Shown: positions 15,103-24,252 of the stretch, one piece after another
How the letters are laid out: the number at the start of each line of letters is the position of its first letter
Position numbering within the stretch: position 1 is the first letter of the stretch
NCBI GenBank assembly: GCA_045545235.1
Contig: JAZQAN010000065.1
Location: forward strand, 36,184-100,183
Length of the DNA stretch: 64,000 nt
DNA from: CAZNKU01 sp045545235
Lineage (GTDB): Bacteria; Bacillota; Clostridia; Monoglobales; Firm-18
Reading direction: 5' to 3'
Program-made: the position numbers and the translations under genes
The notes under the pieces: model-generated
Told to the model about the DNA's origin: nothing
Database searches by the model: none
The model's input: only the letters and a program-made list of their open reading frames with translations

Positions 15103-17634
15103 TTATTCACCCTCAACCTCATTGTTTTCCTGAGAAGCAACCTCTGTTTTTTCTTCAGTTTCTTCCTCATCTTCAGCGTGTTCTGTAAGAGCAACACCAA
15201 CAATCTTAACTCCATCGTTAAGTCTCATCATAGTTACACCCTTTGTAACTCGTCCAAAAGTATTAATATCTGATGCAGCCATACGAATAATTACACCCTC
15301 ACTTGTAATAAGCATAATATCGTTGGAATCATCAACAATATGTATACCTGCAACATTACCTGTTTTTTCAGAAATTTTATAGCAGGTTACACCCTTACCT
15401 CCACGTGTCTGTATTTTATATTCGTCAAGGCTTGTACGCTTACCGAAACCGTATTCAGAAACAACAAGAACCTCTCCGTCATCACGGCAAACACCTATAC
15501 CTACAACGTAATCATCTTTTGAAAGCTTAATACCACGAACACCGCGTGCAACACGACCCATAGGACGTACATCATTTTCATCAAAACGAATTGCATTACC
15601 GCCGTGTGTACCAACAATAAGAGATTTTGTACCGTCTGTAAGTATAACATTTATAAGTTCATTATCTTCTTCGAGTTCAATAGCTCTTATGCCGCCTTTT
15701 CTTGCAGTGTCATATTCTGTAAGTGATGTTTTCTTTATTGTACCGTTTTTAGTCATCATTACAAGGTATTTATCTTCTTCAAATTCCTTAATCGGAATTG
15801 TTGCGGTAACCTTTTCATCACTTTCAAGCTGTAGAAGATTTACAATAGCTGTACCCTTTGAAGTTCTTCCGCCTTCAGGAATTCTGTAACCTTTTATTTT
15901 ATACATTCTTCCTTTATCGGTAAAGAATAACAGATAATCATGTGTAGAGCATGTAAGAATTGTTTCAACAAAGTCTTCTTCTCTTGTCTGCAAACCAATG
16001 ATACCTTTTCCACCACGTTTTTGTGCCTTATAAGTATCTGATGGAAGTCTTTTTACATAACCGAAATGAGTAAGTGTAATAACAACTTCTTCTTCCTCTA
16101 TTAAATCTTCATCATCAATTTCATCAAAATTAGCTTCAATATTGGTAAATCTTTCATCACCATATTTATCACGGATTTCCAAAAGTTCATCCTTAATTTG
16201 TTCCATAAGAGAATTTCTGTCTGAAAGAAGCTTGTTATATTCCTCACATCTTTCACAAAGTTCGTTATACTCATCATCAATTTTTTCACCATTCAATTTT
16301 TGTAACTGTGCAAGACGCATATCAAGAACACTCTGTGCCTGCACTTCTGAAAAACCGAATTTTTCCATAAGTCTTTCTTTAGCATCATCATAAGAATTAC
16401 GGATTGTTTCAATAACTGCATCTATATTGTCAAGTGCAATTTTCAAACCTTCTAAAATATGCATTCTTGCCTTTGCTTTTTCAAGATCAAATTTTGTTCT
16501 TCTTGTAACAATTTCTTCCTGAAATTTAATGAATGCAGCTAAAACTTCTTTCAAATTCAAAGTTTTTGGTCTTCCATCCTGAATAGCAAGCATATTTACA
16601 GAGAAACTGTCCTGAAGTCTTGTATATTTATAAAGCTGATTTAATACAACTGCAGGGTTAGCATCTCTTTTTAAGAAAATTTCAAGCCTTATACCTACAC
16701 GGTCTGATGAATGGTCATCAATGTCGGAAAGACCCTCTATTTTCTTATCCTTAACAAGGTCTGCAATTGATTCAACAAGCATTTTTTTGTTAACCTGATA
16801 AGGAAGTTCTGTAACTATAATTGAAGATGTTCCATCTTTATGTTCTTCAATTTCGGTTTTAGCACGTATTATAATTTTACCTCTACCTGTTTCATAAGCA
16901 CTTCTTATACCGCTTCTTCCCATTATTGTACCGTGTGTAGGAAAGTCAGGACCCTTAATATACTGCATTAATTCTTCAGTTGTTATTTCAGGGTCATCAA
17001 TTTGTGCTATAGCACCATCTATAACCTCAGTAAGATTATGTGGTGGAATATTTGTTGCCATACCTACGGCAATACCTGAACTACCATTAATTAAAAGTGT
17101 AGGTATTCTTGTAGGAAGAACAAGTGGTTCTCTTCTCTTTTCATCAAAGTTAGGAGCAAAATCAACTGTATCCTTATCAATATTTTCAAGTAAAACATTT
17201 GCTATTTTACTCATTCTTGCTTCAGTATAACGGTAAGCAGCAGGCGGATCTCCATCAACAGAACCAAAGTTACCATGACCGTCTATAAGAGGATATCTCA
17301 TTGAAAAATCCTGAGCAAGTCTAACCATAGCATCATAAACGGATGCATCACCGTGTGGATGATACCTACCGATAACATTACCTACTGTTGTAGCAGATTT
17401 AAAGAATGGCTTGTCTACAGTAAGATGTTCTTCATACATTGAATATAAAATTCTTCTGTGAACAGGCTTTAAACCATCACGAACATCCGGAAGTGCACGA
17501 CTTACAATAACACTCATTGCATAATCAATGAATGCTTCCTTCATTCTTTTTTCTATATCTACATTTACTATGGTTTGAGTATCTAAATATTCTTCAAAAT
17601 GTGAATCTTCATATTTTTTATTTTTCTTTGCCAT
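15103..17634 (-). CDS. gyrA: DNA gyrase subunit A
   Basis: Catalytic cleavage subunit of gyrase, 843 residues, normal length. The 5Y-CAP region contains the quinolone-determining loop HPHGDASVYD and the active-site tyrosine in YRYTEARM. The C-terminal pinwheel has the GyrA box QKRGGKG needed to wrap DNA, which distinguishes it from ParC. The last ~25 residues are a Glu-rich acidic tail. At the position equal to E. coli Ser83 there is Ala97 followed by Ser98. AAAGGA precedes ATG 17634. It follows gyrB by 41 nt in the standard origin-region operon. Confidence 0.98.
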   Translation of the reverse strand: MAKKNKKYEDSHFEEYLDTQTIVNVDIEKRMKEAFIDYAMSVIVSRALPDVRDGLKPVHRRILYSMYEEHLTVDKPFFKSATTVGNVIGRYHPHGDASVYDAMVRLAQDFSMRYPLIDGHGNFGSVDGDPPAAYRYTEARMSKIANVLLENIDKDTVDFAPNFDEKRREPLVLPTRIPTLLINGSSGIAVGMATNIPPHNLTEVIDGAIAQIDDPEITTEELMQYIKGPDFPTHGTIMGRSGIRSAYETGRGKIIIRAKTEIEEHKDGTSSIIVTELPYQVNKKMLVESIADLVKDKKIEGLSDIDDHSSDRVGIRLEIFLKRDANPAVVLNQLYKYTRLQDSFSVNMLAIQDGRPKTLNLKEVLAAFIKFQEEIVTRRTKFDLEKAKARMHILEGLKIALDNIDAVIETIRNSYDDAKERLMEKFGFSEVQAQSVLDMRLAQLQKLNGEKIDDEYNELCERCEEYNKLLSDRNSLMEQIKDELLEIRDKYGDERFTNIEANFDEIDDEDLIEEEEVVITLTHFGYVKRLPSDTYKAQKRGGKGIIGLQTREEDFVETILTCSTHDYLLFFTDKGRMYKIKGYRIPEGGRTSKGTAIVNLLQLESDEKVTATIPIKEFEEDKYLVMMTKNGTIKKTSLTEYDTARKGGIRAIELEEDNELINVILTDGTKSLIVGTHGGNAIRFDENDVRPMGRVARGVRGIKLSKDDYVVGIGVCRDDGEVLVVSEYGFGKRTSLDEYKIQTRGGKGVTCYKISEKTGNVAGIHIVDDSNDIMLITSEGVIIRMAASDINTFGRVTKGVTMMRLNDGVKIVGVALTEHAEDEEETEEKTEVASQENNEVEGE

Positions 17635-17675
17635 TTTATTTCATTCCTTTCAGGGAAAACATAAGTTTCAGTATA

Positions 17676-19616
17676 TTATACATCAAGATTTGTAACATAC
17701 TGGGCATTTTCTTCAATGAAAATACGTCTTGGTTCTACTTCATCACCCATAAGTATACTGAAAATTTCATCTGCCTTTTGAGCATCTTCTAAAGTAACCT
17801 TCAAAAGAATTCTGTTTTTAGGGTCCATTGTTGTTTCCCAAAGTTCTTCAGGATTCATCTCACCAAGACCTTTATAACGGCTGATATCTACTTTTGCATT
17901 TATATCTCCGTCTTTAAACTCTTCACTTATCTGATCTCTTTCTTCATCTGAAAAAGCTACCTGACTTTTTTTACCTCTTGTAACCTTATAAAGAGGTGGT
18001 TTTGCAAGATAAATATGACCTGTTTCAACCAAATCTCTCATAAATCTGAAGAAGAATGTAAGTAATAAAGTCTGAATATGTGCACCGTCTACGTCGGCAT
18101 CGGCCATTATAATTACTTTATCATATCTTAATTTTTCAATATTAAATTCTTCACCTATACCTGTACCCAAAGCCTGAATAACAGGAGTAAGCTTATCATT
18201 TCCGTAAACCTTATCTGCTCTTGCTTTTTCAACATTAAGCATTTTACCCCAAAGTGGAAGTATTGCCTGATATTTACTGTCACGTCCGTTCTTTGCAGAA
18301 CCTCCCGCAGAATCACCTTCGACAATATATATTTCAGTTTTTGTAGGATCTTTTACTATACAGTCTGTTAGTTTACCCGGCAAGGTGCTTGAACCAAGAG
18401 GAGTTTTTCTTGTAGCTTCTCTTGCTTTTCTTGCAGCTATTCTCGCACGTGATGCCATAAGGGCTTTTTCAATAATTCCTTTACCAACAGCCGGATTTTC
18501 TTCAAGAAAATCTGCAAGTTTTTCTCTTACTATACCATCTACAAGTGTTCTCATATCAGAATTACCAAGTTTAGTCTTTGTCTGACCTTCAAACTGAGGT
18601 TCTTCTAATTTTACAGATACAATTGCTATCATACCTTCTCTTGCATCTTCACCTGTAAGTTCTTCGTTTTCTTTTATTAACTTATATTTTTTACCGTAGT
18701 CAACAAGTACCCTTGTAAGTGCTGTTTTAAAGCCTGTTTCGTGGGTACCACCTTCAGTTGTACAAATGTTATTTGCAAATGATTCAATAACTTCATCATA
18801 TCCGTTATTCCACTGCAAAGCAACTTCTGCAACATTTCCGTTTTTTTCTCCGCTTACGTAAATTACTTCATCATGAACATTTTCAAGTGTATCTTTTCTT
18901 TCTTTTTTTGCATTAAACAGAAAAGATACAAAGTTTTTTATACCTCCTTCATAATGAAGTTCTTCTTTTGTTTCCATTTCGGCGCGTTTATCTTCAAGTA
19001 TAATTTTAACGCCGGCATTCAAAAATGCCTGTTCACGAAGTCTTTTAAGTAATATATTATATTCAAATTCCAAAGTTTCGAATATTTTATAGTCCGGTTT
19101 AAACGTAACCTTTGTTCCTGTTTTATCTGTATCACCAATAACTTTAAGTTCAGTTACAGCAGGACCTCTTTCATATCTTTGATGATAAATTTTTCCGTTT
19201 TTATGAACTTCAACCTCTGTAAATTCAGAAAGAGCATTAACTACAGAAGAACCAACACCATGCAAACCACCGGAAACCTTATATCCCCCTCCGCCGAATT
19301 TACCACCGGCATGTAAAATTGTAAATACAACTTCTACAGCAGGTTTTCCTGTCTGTGCCTGAATATCTACGGGTATACCTCGTCCATTATCTTCTACAGT
19401 AATACTGTTATCCCCATTTATAGAAACATAAATACTGTCGCAATATCCTGCCAAAGCTTCGTCTATTGCGTTATCTACGATTTCATAAACCAGGTGATGT
19501 AAACCTCTTACATCTGTAGAACCGATATACATACCCGGGCGCTTTCTAACTGCTTCAAGTCCTTCCAATACCTGAATTTGACTTGCTCCATAATTATTTT
19601 CTGCCAAATTTATCAT
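17676..19616 (-). CDS. gyrB: DNA gyrase subunit B
   Basis: ATPase subunit of gyrase, 646 residues. The GHKL ATPase domain shows EIVDNAIDEA, VEDNGRGIPV and GGKFGGGGYKVSGGLHGVG. The transducer follows, then the TOPRIM domain with EGDSAGGSAKNGRDSKY, LPLWGKMLNVEKAR and DADVDGAHI. The C-terminal zone (GLGEMNPEELWETTM) binds GyrA. Start choice: ATG 19616 lies only about 1-3 nt after GGAAGGG, whereas a TTG three codons later (19607) has a spacing of 10, so either may be used. An 11-bp hairpin separates it from remB. Confidence 0.97.
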   Translation of the reverse strand: MINLAENNYGASQIQVLEGLEAVRKRPGMYIGSTDVRGLHHLVYEIVDNAIDEALAGYCDSIYVSINGDNSITVEDNGRGIPVDIQAQTGKPAVEVVFTILHAGGKFGGGGYKVSGGLHGVGSSVVNALSEFTEVEVHKNGKIYHQRYERGPAVTELKVIGDTDKTGTKVTFKPDYKIFETLEFEYNILLKRLREQAFLNAGVKIILEDKRAEMETKEELHYEGGIKNFVSFLFNAKKERKDTLENVHDEVIYVSGEKNGNVAEVALQWNNGYDEVIESFANNICTTEGGTHETGFKTALTRVLVDYGKKYKLIKENEELTGEDAREGMIAIVSVKLEEPQFEGQTKTKLGNSDMRTLVDGIVREKLADFLEENPAVGKGIIEKALMASRARIAARKAREATRKTPLGSSTLPGKLTDCIVKDPTKTEIYIVEGDSAGGSAKNGRDSKYQAILPLWGKMLNVEKARADKVYGNDKLTPVIQALGTGIGEEFNIEKLRYDKVIIMADADVDGAHIQTLLLTFFFRFMRDLVETGHIYLAKPPLYKVTRGKKSQVAFSDEERDQISEEFKDGDINAKVDISRYKGLGEMNPEELWETTMDPKNRILLKVTLEDAQKADEIFSILMGDEVEPRRIFIEENAQYVTNLDV

Positions 19617-19644
19617 TCCCTTCCAAAGGTTGATTTTACTTTAC

Positions 19645-19675
19645 GGAAATCACACTTCCAATATGTGTGATTTCC
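19645..19675 (-). other. Intercistronic hairpin between remB and gyrB
   Basis: Perfect 11-bp stem of GGAAATCACAC (19645-19655) and its complement (19665-19675), overlapping the last base of the remB stop. No U-run follows in the minus direction, so it is more likely a processing or stability element than a terminator. Confidence 0.5.
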
Positions 19676-19929
19676 TATTTTTCTCTGAAATATCTTCCAT
19701 GCAATGTTGCAGGAGATATTTGAGAAATATAGACCTTGTTTTGTCCTTTATAATTGCATATTATTGCAGATTTTGGTAATTCCTCTGATACATTTACAAC
19801 AATACCGTTTTTTTGAGCATATGTTAAAAATTCTCTCGTATTTTTTGAAACGGTAGTTTTATCCATGTCTATTATTGCAATAACATCTTTAATATTAACA
19901 ACTGTATTACTTCCAAGATGAATATACAC
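19675..19929 (-). CDS. remB: Extracellular-matrix/biofilm regulator RemB (YaaB, DUF370 family)
   Basis: An 84-residue DUF370-family protein found between recF and gyrB in many Firmicutes. I place the start at GTG 19929 (VYIHLGSNTVVNIKDV), which gives the family's usual first residues and lies 6 nt after AAGGGTG. A GTG three codons earlier overlaps that site. VVNIKDVIAIIDMD and the later SAIICNYKGQNKVYIS are family landmarks. In Bacillus subtilis RemA/RemB control matrix genes; RemA binds DNA as large rings. Whether RemB here has that job is not known. Confidence 0.9.
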   Translation of the reverse strand: MYIHLGSNTVVNIKDVIAIIDMDKTTVSKNTREFLTYAQKNGIVVNVSEELPKSAIICNYKGQNKVYISQISPATLHGRYFREK

Positions 19930-19943
19930 AGTTATCACCCTTT

Positions 19944-21032
19944 TTAATTAAATTTATCCTTTATATCCTCAATATTTATTAAATTAACATCAGGAATATT
20001 TCCAAATATGTCTTTTTCTGTACAAGTTATTATTACCTGTATATCTTTTATTTTATTTAAAACATAATTTCTTCTGCTTTCATCAAGCTCACTCAAAACA
20101 TCATCTAATAACAAAACAGGAGGTTCTCCTATATTTTCTTTTATAAGTTCAACCTCCGCCATTTTAATTGCAAGAGCAATTGTTCTTTGTTGTCCCTGAG
20201 ATGCATATAATTTTGCATCACTATCATTCAAATAAATTTTAAAATCATCTCTATGTGGACCTATAAGAGAAATTCCTGCTTTTTTTTCTCTTTCTTTAAT
20301 CTTATTTAATTCTTCTTTAAAACATTTTTTTATATTTTCTTTGTCATTTAAATTATCTATTTTAAATCCACAATCATATATAAGCTCAACTTTTTCATTA
20401 CCAATTTCTTTTGTAATAGGTTGAATTTTTTCAGTAAGCCTTTCTATAAAACTGTTTCTGTACCATATAATATCAGCACCATATTCTAAAAACTTTTCAT
20501 CCCAAACCCAAAGCATTTCACTTTCAGGATCATCTTTTAGAAGTCTGTTTCTCTGTTCAAGTACTTTTAAATATGATGATAAAGAATTAAAATATTTTTT
20601 TCTTAATGGGCATATTCCAAAATCAAGAAGTTTTCTTCTTGTTCCAGGAGACCCTTTAACTAATTTTAAATCTTCAGGACAAAATATAACAGCATTAAAA
20701 TATCCTATTAATTGACTTATTTTTGAAGCAACTACTCCATTTATTTTAATTCTTTTCTTTTTATTATCAAAAAAAACAAGTTCAAGCTTACTTTCTCTGT
20801 TTCTTGAATAAAATTTTGATGCAATTTTTGTAGAGGTCTGATTAAATCTTATAAGTTCATTATCTTTAGCACCTCTATGAGATCTACCGGTTGACATAAT
20901 ATATATTGCTTCCAGTAAATTTGTTTTTCCTCTTGCATTTGCACCATAAATAACATTTGTTCCATCTTTAAATTTAACATTACATATTTCATAATTTCTG
21001 TAATTTGAAAGATAAACCTGTTCAACAAACAT
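19944..21032 (-). CDS. recF: DNA replication/repair protein RecF
   Basis: SMC-like ATPase of 362 residues that loads RecA at gapped DNA through RecFOR. Walker A is GANARGKTNLLEAIY near residue 30, the ABC-type signature region is YASQGQQRTIALAIK, and Walker B is LLLDDVLSELD. GPHRDDF is the family marker. Its start overlaps the end of yaaA by 11 nt. RecO, its partner, is encoded at 52252-52983; recR is not in the window. Confidence 0.97.
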   Translation of the reverse strand: MFVEQVYLSNYRNYEICNVKFKDGTNVIYGANARGKTNLLEAIYIMSTGRSHRGAKDNELIRFNQTSTKIASKFYSRNRESKLELVFFDNKKKRIKINGVVASKISQLIGYFNAVIFCPEDLKLVKGSPGTRRKLLDFGICPLRKKYFNSLSSYLKVLEQRNRLLKDDPESEMLWVWDEKFLEYGADIIWYRNSFIERLTEKIQPITKEIGNEKVELIYDCGFKIDNLNDKENIKKCFKEELNKIKEREKKAGISLIGPHRDDFKIYLNDSDAKLYASQGQQRTIALAIKMAEVELIKENIGEPPVLLLDDVLSELDESRRNYVLNKIKDIQVIITCTEKDIFGNIPDVNLINIEDIKDKFN

Positions 21033-21225
21033 TAATAATCTGATCTCCTATTTCAACAACATCACCGGGACGAATTTTCTTTCCTCTTTGTGTTGCTATT
21101 TCACCATTAACTTTTACCTGTTCCTCAAAAATCAAAACTTTTGCATCGGAACCATTACCTATAACTCCTGAAAATTTCAAAAGTTGGTCAAGTTTTATGT
21201 ATTCTGTAGAAATTTTAATATCCAT
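21022..21225 (-). CDS. yaaA: S4-domain RNA-binding protein YaaA/RlbA
   Basis: A 67-residue S4-fold protein in the conserved dnaN-yaaA-recF position. The S4 alpha-L motif is visible as IKLDQLLKFSGVIGNGSDAKVLI followed by VKVNGEIATQRGKKIRPGD. Homologues bind structured RNA and are thought to act in ribosome assembly. ATG 21225 follows an AAGAGGT site. It overlaps recF by 11 nt. Confidence 0.93.
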   Translation of the reverse strand: MDIKISTEYIKLDQLLKFSGVIGNGSDAKVLIFEEQVKVNGEIATQRGKKIRPGDVVEIGDQIINVC

Positions 21226-21251
21226 AATAACCTCTTATTAAAACACATACG

Positions 21252-21278
21252 GGGACGTGCTTCCATCAGGCACGTCCC
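21252..21278 (-). other. Hairpin between dnaN and yaaA
   Basis: GC-rich 9-bp stem of GGGACGTGC (21252-21260) and its complement (21270-21278). In the minus direction no U-run follows directly, so read-through into yaaA is expected. It may be an attenuator, a processing site or a remnant of a small interspersed repeat. Confidence 0.45.
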
Positions 21279-21290
21279 TTTTACGTTTTA

Positions 21291-22415
21291 CTATTCTGTT
21301 TTTAATCTTACCGGAAGTACGATATATTTAAAATCGTCACCTTCAACAGGAGAAATAAGACAAGGATTTGTAGAACCTATAAAACTGAATTTTATTTCTT
21401 CTGTATTTGTTGCCTTTAAAGCATCAAGCAAATATCTGTTGTTAAAACCTATCTGAATAGCATCACCTGTCATTTCAACCGGAATAAATTCTTCAACTTT
21501 ACCTATCTGGGTTTCACAATTTATTTTAACTTCTCCGTCTTCTATATTTATTATAACAGGAGATTTTGTAACTTCACTTGTTATAACAAGTGATGCTCTT
21601 TCAACAGCATTAATAAACTCTCTTGAACTTGTTTTTATAGTTGTTCTGTAATCTGAAGGAATTATTTTTTTATAATCTATATAATCACCTTCAAGAAGTC
21701 TTGATGTAAATATAACATTATTAAATTCAAAACGTACATTTTTTTCTGAACAGAATATTTTTATTTCTTCTTCACTATCATCTATAATTTTAATAAGCTC
21801 ATTTAATGATTTGGAAGGAATTACCAAAGATACATCACCCATAACACCGCTTACAGCATTGTTTTCACAAGTGATTTTCTTATAAGCAAGTCTGAAACCA
21901 TCAACTGCAACCATATTAACATTGTTTCCTGATGCTTCCAGCAAACAACCTGTTAATATCATTTTTGATTCATTTGTTCCTACTGCGAAAATAGTATGTC
22001 TTACAAGTTCCTTAAGTTGTTTTTGAGTAAGTGTAATGTCATACTCAACGTCAAAACGGTTAATTTCAGGAAATTCGTTAGCTTCAATACCAGTTATATT
22101 GAATTTTGAATTTCCACATTTTATATTAGTAACATTATTTGAATTTACATCTATTGAAACCACATCTCCTGACATCTTTCTAATAATATCACCAAAAAGA
22201 CGTGAATTAACAACTATGCTTCCTTCATATTCTATTTCTGCTTCTAAAATACATTCTATACCTATTTCAAGATCATTACCTGTAATAATAACTTTACCAT
22301 CAGTTGCTTTTATTAAAAGACCTTCTAAAACAGGAAGTGTAGAACGTGAAGCTACAGCTTTTTGAGAAATGTTAATTGCTTCAGTTAAAACATTTCTGTC
22401 ACATGTAAATTTCAT
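21291..22415 (-). CDS. dnaN: DNA polymerase III beta subunit (sliding clamp)
   Basis: Clamp protein of 374 residues with the three repeated clamp folds. MKFTCDRNVLTEAINISQKAVASRSTLPVLEGLL is typical of the N-terminus, VDGFRLA lies in the second domain, and the C-terminal stretch YIVLPVRL forms part of the peptide-binding pocket that recruits polymerases. ATG 22415 follows AAAAGGAGAG. It is separated from dnaA by the AT-rich origin spacer and transcribed in the same direction. Confidence 0.98.
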   Translation of the reverse strand: MKFTCDRNVLTEAINISQKAVASRSTLPVLEGLLIKATDGKVIITGNDLEIGIECILEAEIEYEGSIVVNSRLFGDIIRKMSGDVVSIDVNSNNVTNIKCGNSKFNITGIEANEFPEINRFDVEYDITLTQKQLKELVRHTIFAVGTNESKMILTGCLLEASGNNVNMVAVDGFRLAYKKITCENNAVSGVMGDVSLVIPSKSLNELIKIIDDSEEEIKIFCSEKNVRFEFNNVIFTSRLLEGDYIDYKKIIPSDYRTTIKTSSREFINAVERASLVITSEVTKSPVIINIEDGEVKINCETQIGKVEEFIPVEMTGDAIQIGFNNRYLLDALKATNTEEIKFSFIGSTNPCLISPVEGDDFKYIVLPVRLKTE

Positions 22416-22793
22416 TTTGCTCTCTCCTTTTATAAAAGAATATATAATAATATAATTTAGTAATTATTATAAGGGGTGTTGAAAACTTTTATAACCTTGT
22501 TTTTTATTGTAATAACAAGGAAAAACATATGTTAGTAAAAGTGTTTAAAACTTTAAAGTTATTCAAAGTTATTAACAACCAAAAAAATTAACTTTTAAAA
22601 ATTTTTTATCCGTAACTTTTCAACAACATTAATTCTGTATAATGGTTATAAAAAAATTAAAAATTTTCAATTTGTGTATAATTTATTTAAAAAAAATATT
22701 AAAATTGAAAAAAACCAGTAAATAACAGTAAAAAAATGATGTTGATTAATTGAAATTAAAAACTGTGGATAAGTTGGATAAATTTGTGGATAA
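22416..22793. other. oriC: Chromosomal replication origin (oriC), dnaA-dnaN spacer
   Basis: A 378-bp very AT-rich spacer with no gene. Three perfect DnaA boxes on one strand read TGTGNATAA: 22673-22681 (TGTGTATAA), 22764-22772 and 22785-22793 (both TGTGGATAA). The last touches the dnaA stop codon. Near-matches include TTATTCAAA around 22560 and TTATCCGTA around 22607. A 7-bp inverted repeat (CCTTGTT 22495-22501, AACAAGG 22514-22520) and a repeated AAAGTTATT near 22554-22573 lie closer to dnaN. Firmicutes origins normally lie here, and parS sites are 2.4 kb away. The exact unwinding site is not defined. Confidence 0.88.
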
Positions 22794-24143
22794 TTAATCG
22801 TCCGATTTAATATTTTTTATCAAATCATTAACTGTATTATAGATTTTAAGGTCATTTTTCATATCTTCTGTTATTTTATTTATATTGTGCATAACAGTAG
22901 TATGGTCTTTATTAAAATCTCTTCCTATTTGTGAGCAGGAACTGTTAGTAAGTTCTCTTACTATATACATAGCCATCTGACGTGGTATTGCATAAGCTTT
23001 ACTTCTGTTTTTTCCAATTAAAGAATTTTCAGATAAATTAAAATATTTTTCAACTTCTTTAATTATAAATTCAGAATCTATTTTTCTTTTATGATTTTCA
23101 ACTATAATTCTGTTTAATATAGTTGTTGCAGTTTCAACATCCATTTCTCTTTTATTAATTTCACTGTAAGCTAAAAGAGTTCTTGTAGCACCTTCTAATT
23201 CTCTTATACTTGTTTTTACACTTTGAGCTATTAAATTTAAAATTTCATTAGGAAGTTCTCCTGTAAAATCATTATTTTTAGCTTTTGCATGCAAAATAGC
23301 AACTCTTGTTTCAAAATCCGGTGGTTGAATATCTGCTAAAATTCTGCTGGAAAATCTTTGTCTTAATCTTTCATCCAGCTGTGCTATATCCTTAGGTGGA
23401 CGATCACTTGTTATAACTATTTGTTTATTCTTATCTACCAAAGAATTAAAGGTATGGAAAAATTCTATCTGAGTACCTTCCTTACCTGCCAAAAACTGAA
23501 TATCATCAATAAGTAAAACATCGACATTTCTGAATTTTTCTTTAAATTCAATGTTATTTTCTTCTTTAATTGAATTTATAAAGCTATTCATAAATGCTTC
23601 AGCCGTTACATAAAGAACATTTTTATTACTGTCGTTAGATTTTATTTCATTTCCAATAGCATGTAAAAGATGAGTTTTGCCAAGACCACTTCCTCCATAT
23701 ATAAAAAGTGGATTATAATCATCATTAACAGGACCCTGAGTAATACTGTATGCAGCAGCATAAGCAAATTCACTATTGGAACCTACTATGAAATTTTTAA
23801 ATGTATATTTAGGATTTATATTAACATTTCCTTTAAATTCAGAAACTGTCGAGTTAGGTTCTATAATTTTTTCTTTTAAAGGAGTTTCATCTGTTTTTAC
23901 AAAAACCTCTATTTCGTAAAAATTATTAGTTACTTTATGTAATGCTTCTTTCGTAATACTTATATAATGATTCATTGTAACGAACATATCTTTATATAAT
24001 TTGTTAGAAGTTGAAAAGAAAAATGTATCGTTTTCAATATATTCAGGATTAAGTTTTTCAAATGTAGTTTTAAAGCTTACATCGGAAAGTTTTTCTTTGA
24101 TATAAGGAATTGCCTTTGTCCAGATTTCGGACGCCTTATTCAT
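22794..24143 (-). CDS. dnaA: Chromosomal replication initiator DnaA
   Basis: Initiator ATPase of 449 residues. Domain I is residues 1-80. The AAA+ domain contains Walker A GGSGLGKTHLLHAIG, Walker B LLIDDIQFL and the sensor region LRQRFSSRI. The C-terminal DNA-binding domain ends with the DnaA-box signature DHTTVMHNI. I chose ATG 24143 (MNKASEIW): the TTG 15 nt upstream lies inside the GGAGG ribosome site. The promoter is at 24219-24247. No DnaA box was seen in its short upstream spacer, so autoregulation through such boxes is not evident. Confidence 0.98.
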   Translation of the reverse strand: MNKASEIWTKAIPYIKEKLSDVSFKTTFEKLNPEYIENDTFFFSTSNKLYKDMFVTMNHYISITKEALHKVTNNFYEIEVFVKTDETPLKEKIIEPNSTVSEFKGNVNINPKYTFKNFIVGSNSEFAYAAAYSITQGPVNDDYNPLFIYGGSGLGKTHLLHAIGNEIKSNDSNKNVLYVTAEAFMNSFINSIKEENNIEFKEKFRNVDVLLIDDIQFLAGKEGTQIEFFHTFNSLVDKNKQIVITSDRPPKDIAQLDERLRQRFSSRILADIQPPDFETRVAILHAKAKNNDFTGELPNEILNLIAQSVKTSIRELEGATRTLLAYSEINKREMDVETATTILNRIIVENHKRKIDSEFIIKEVEKYFNLSENSLIGKNRSKAYAIPRQMAMYIVRELTNSSCSQIGRDFNKDHTTVMHNINKITEDMKNDLKIYNTVNDLIKNIKSDD

Positions 24144-24218
24144 GGTTTTTTCCTCCAATGTTTTTTATTAATTGTATAAAAAATTAAGTTTAAATTTATT
24201 TAAAAAATTACCATAAAC

Positions 24219-24247
24219 ATTATAACATTTTTTAGAAAAAAATTCAA
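24219..24247 (-). promoter_or_regulatory. Sigma-A-type promoter of dnaA
   Basis: Minus-strand TTGAAT (24247-24242), 17-nt spacer and TATAAT (24224-24219), about 75 nt before the dnaA ATG, immediately after the ispE stop. Confidence 0.75.
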
Positions 24248-24252
24248 GTGTT

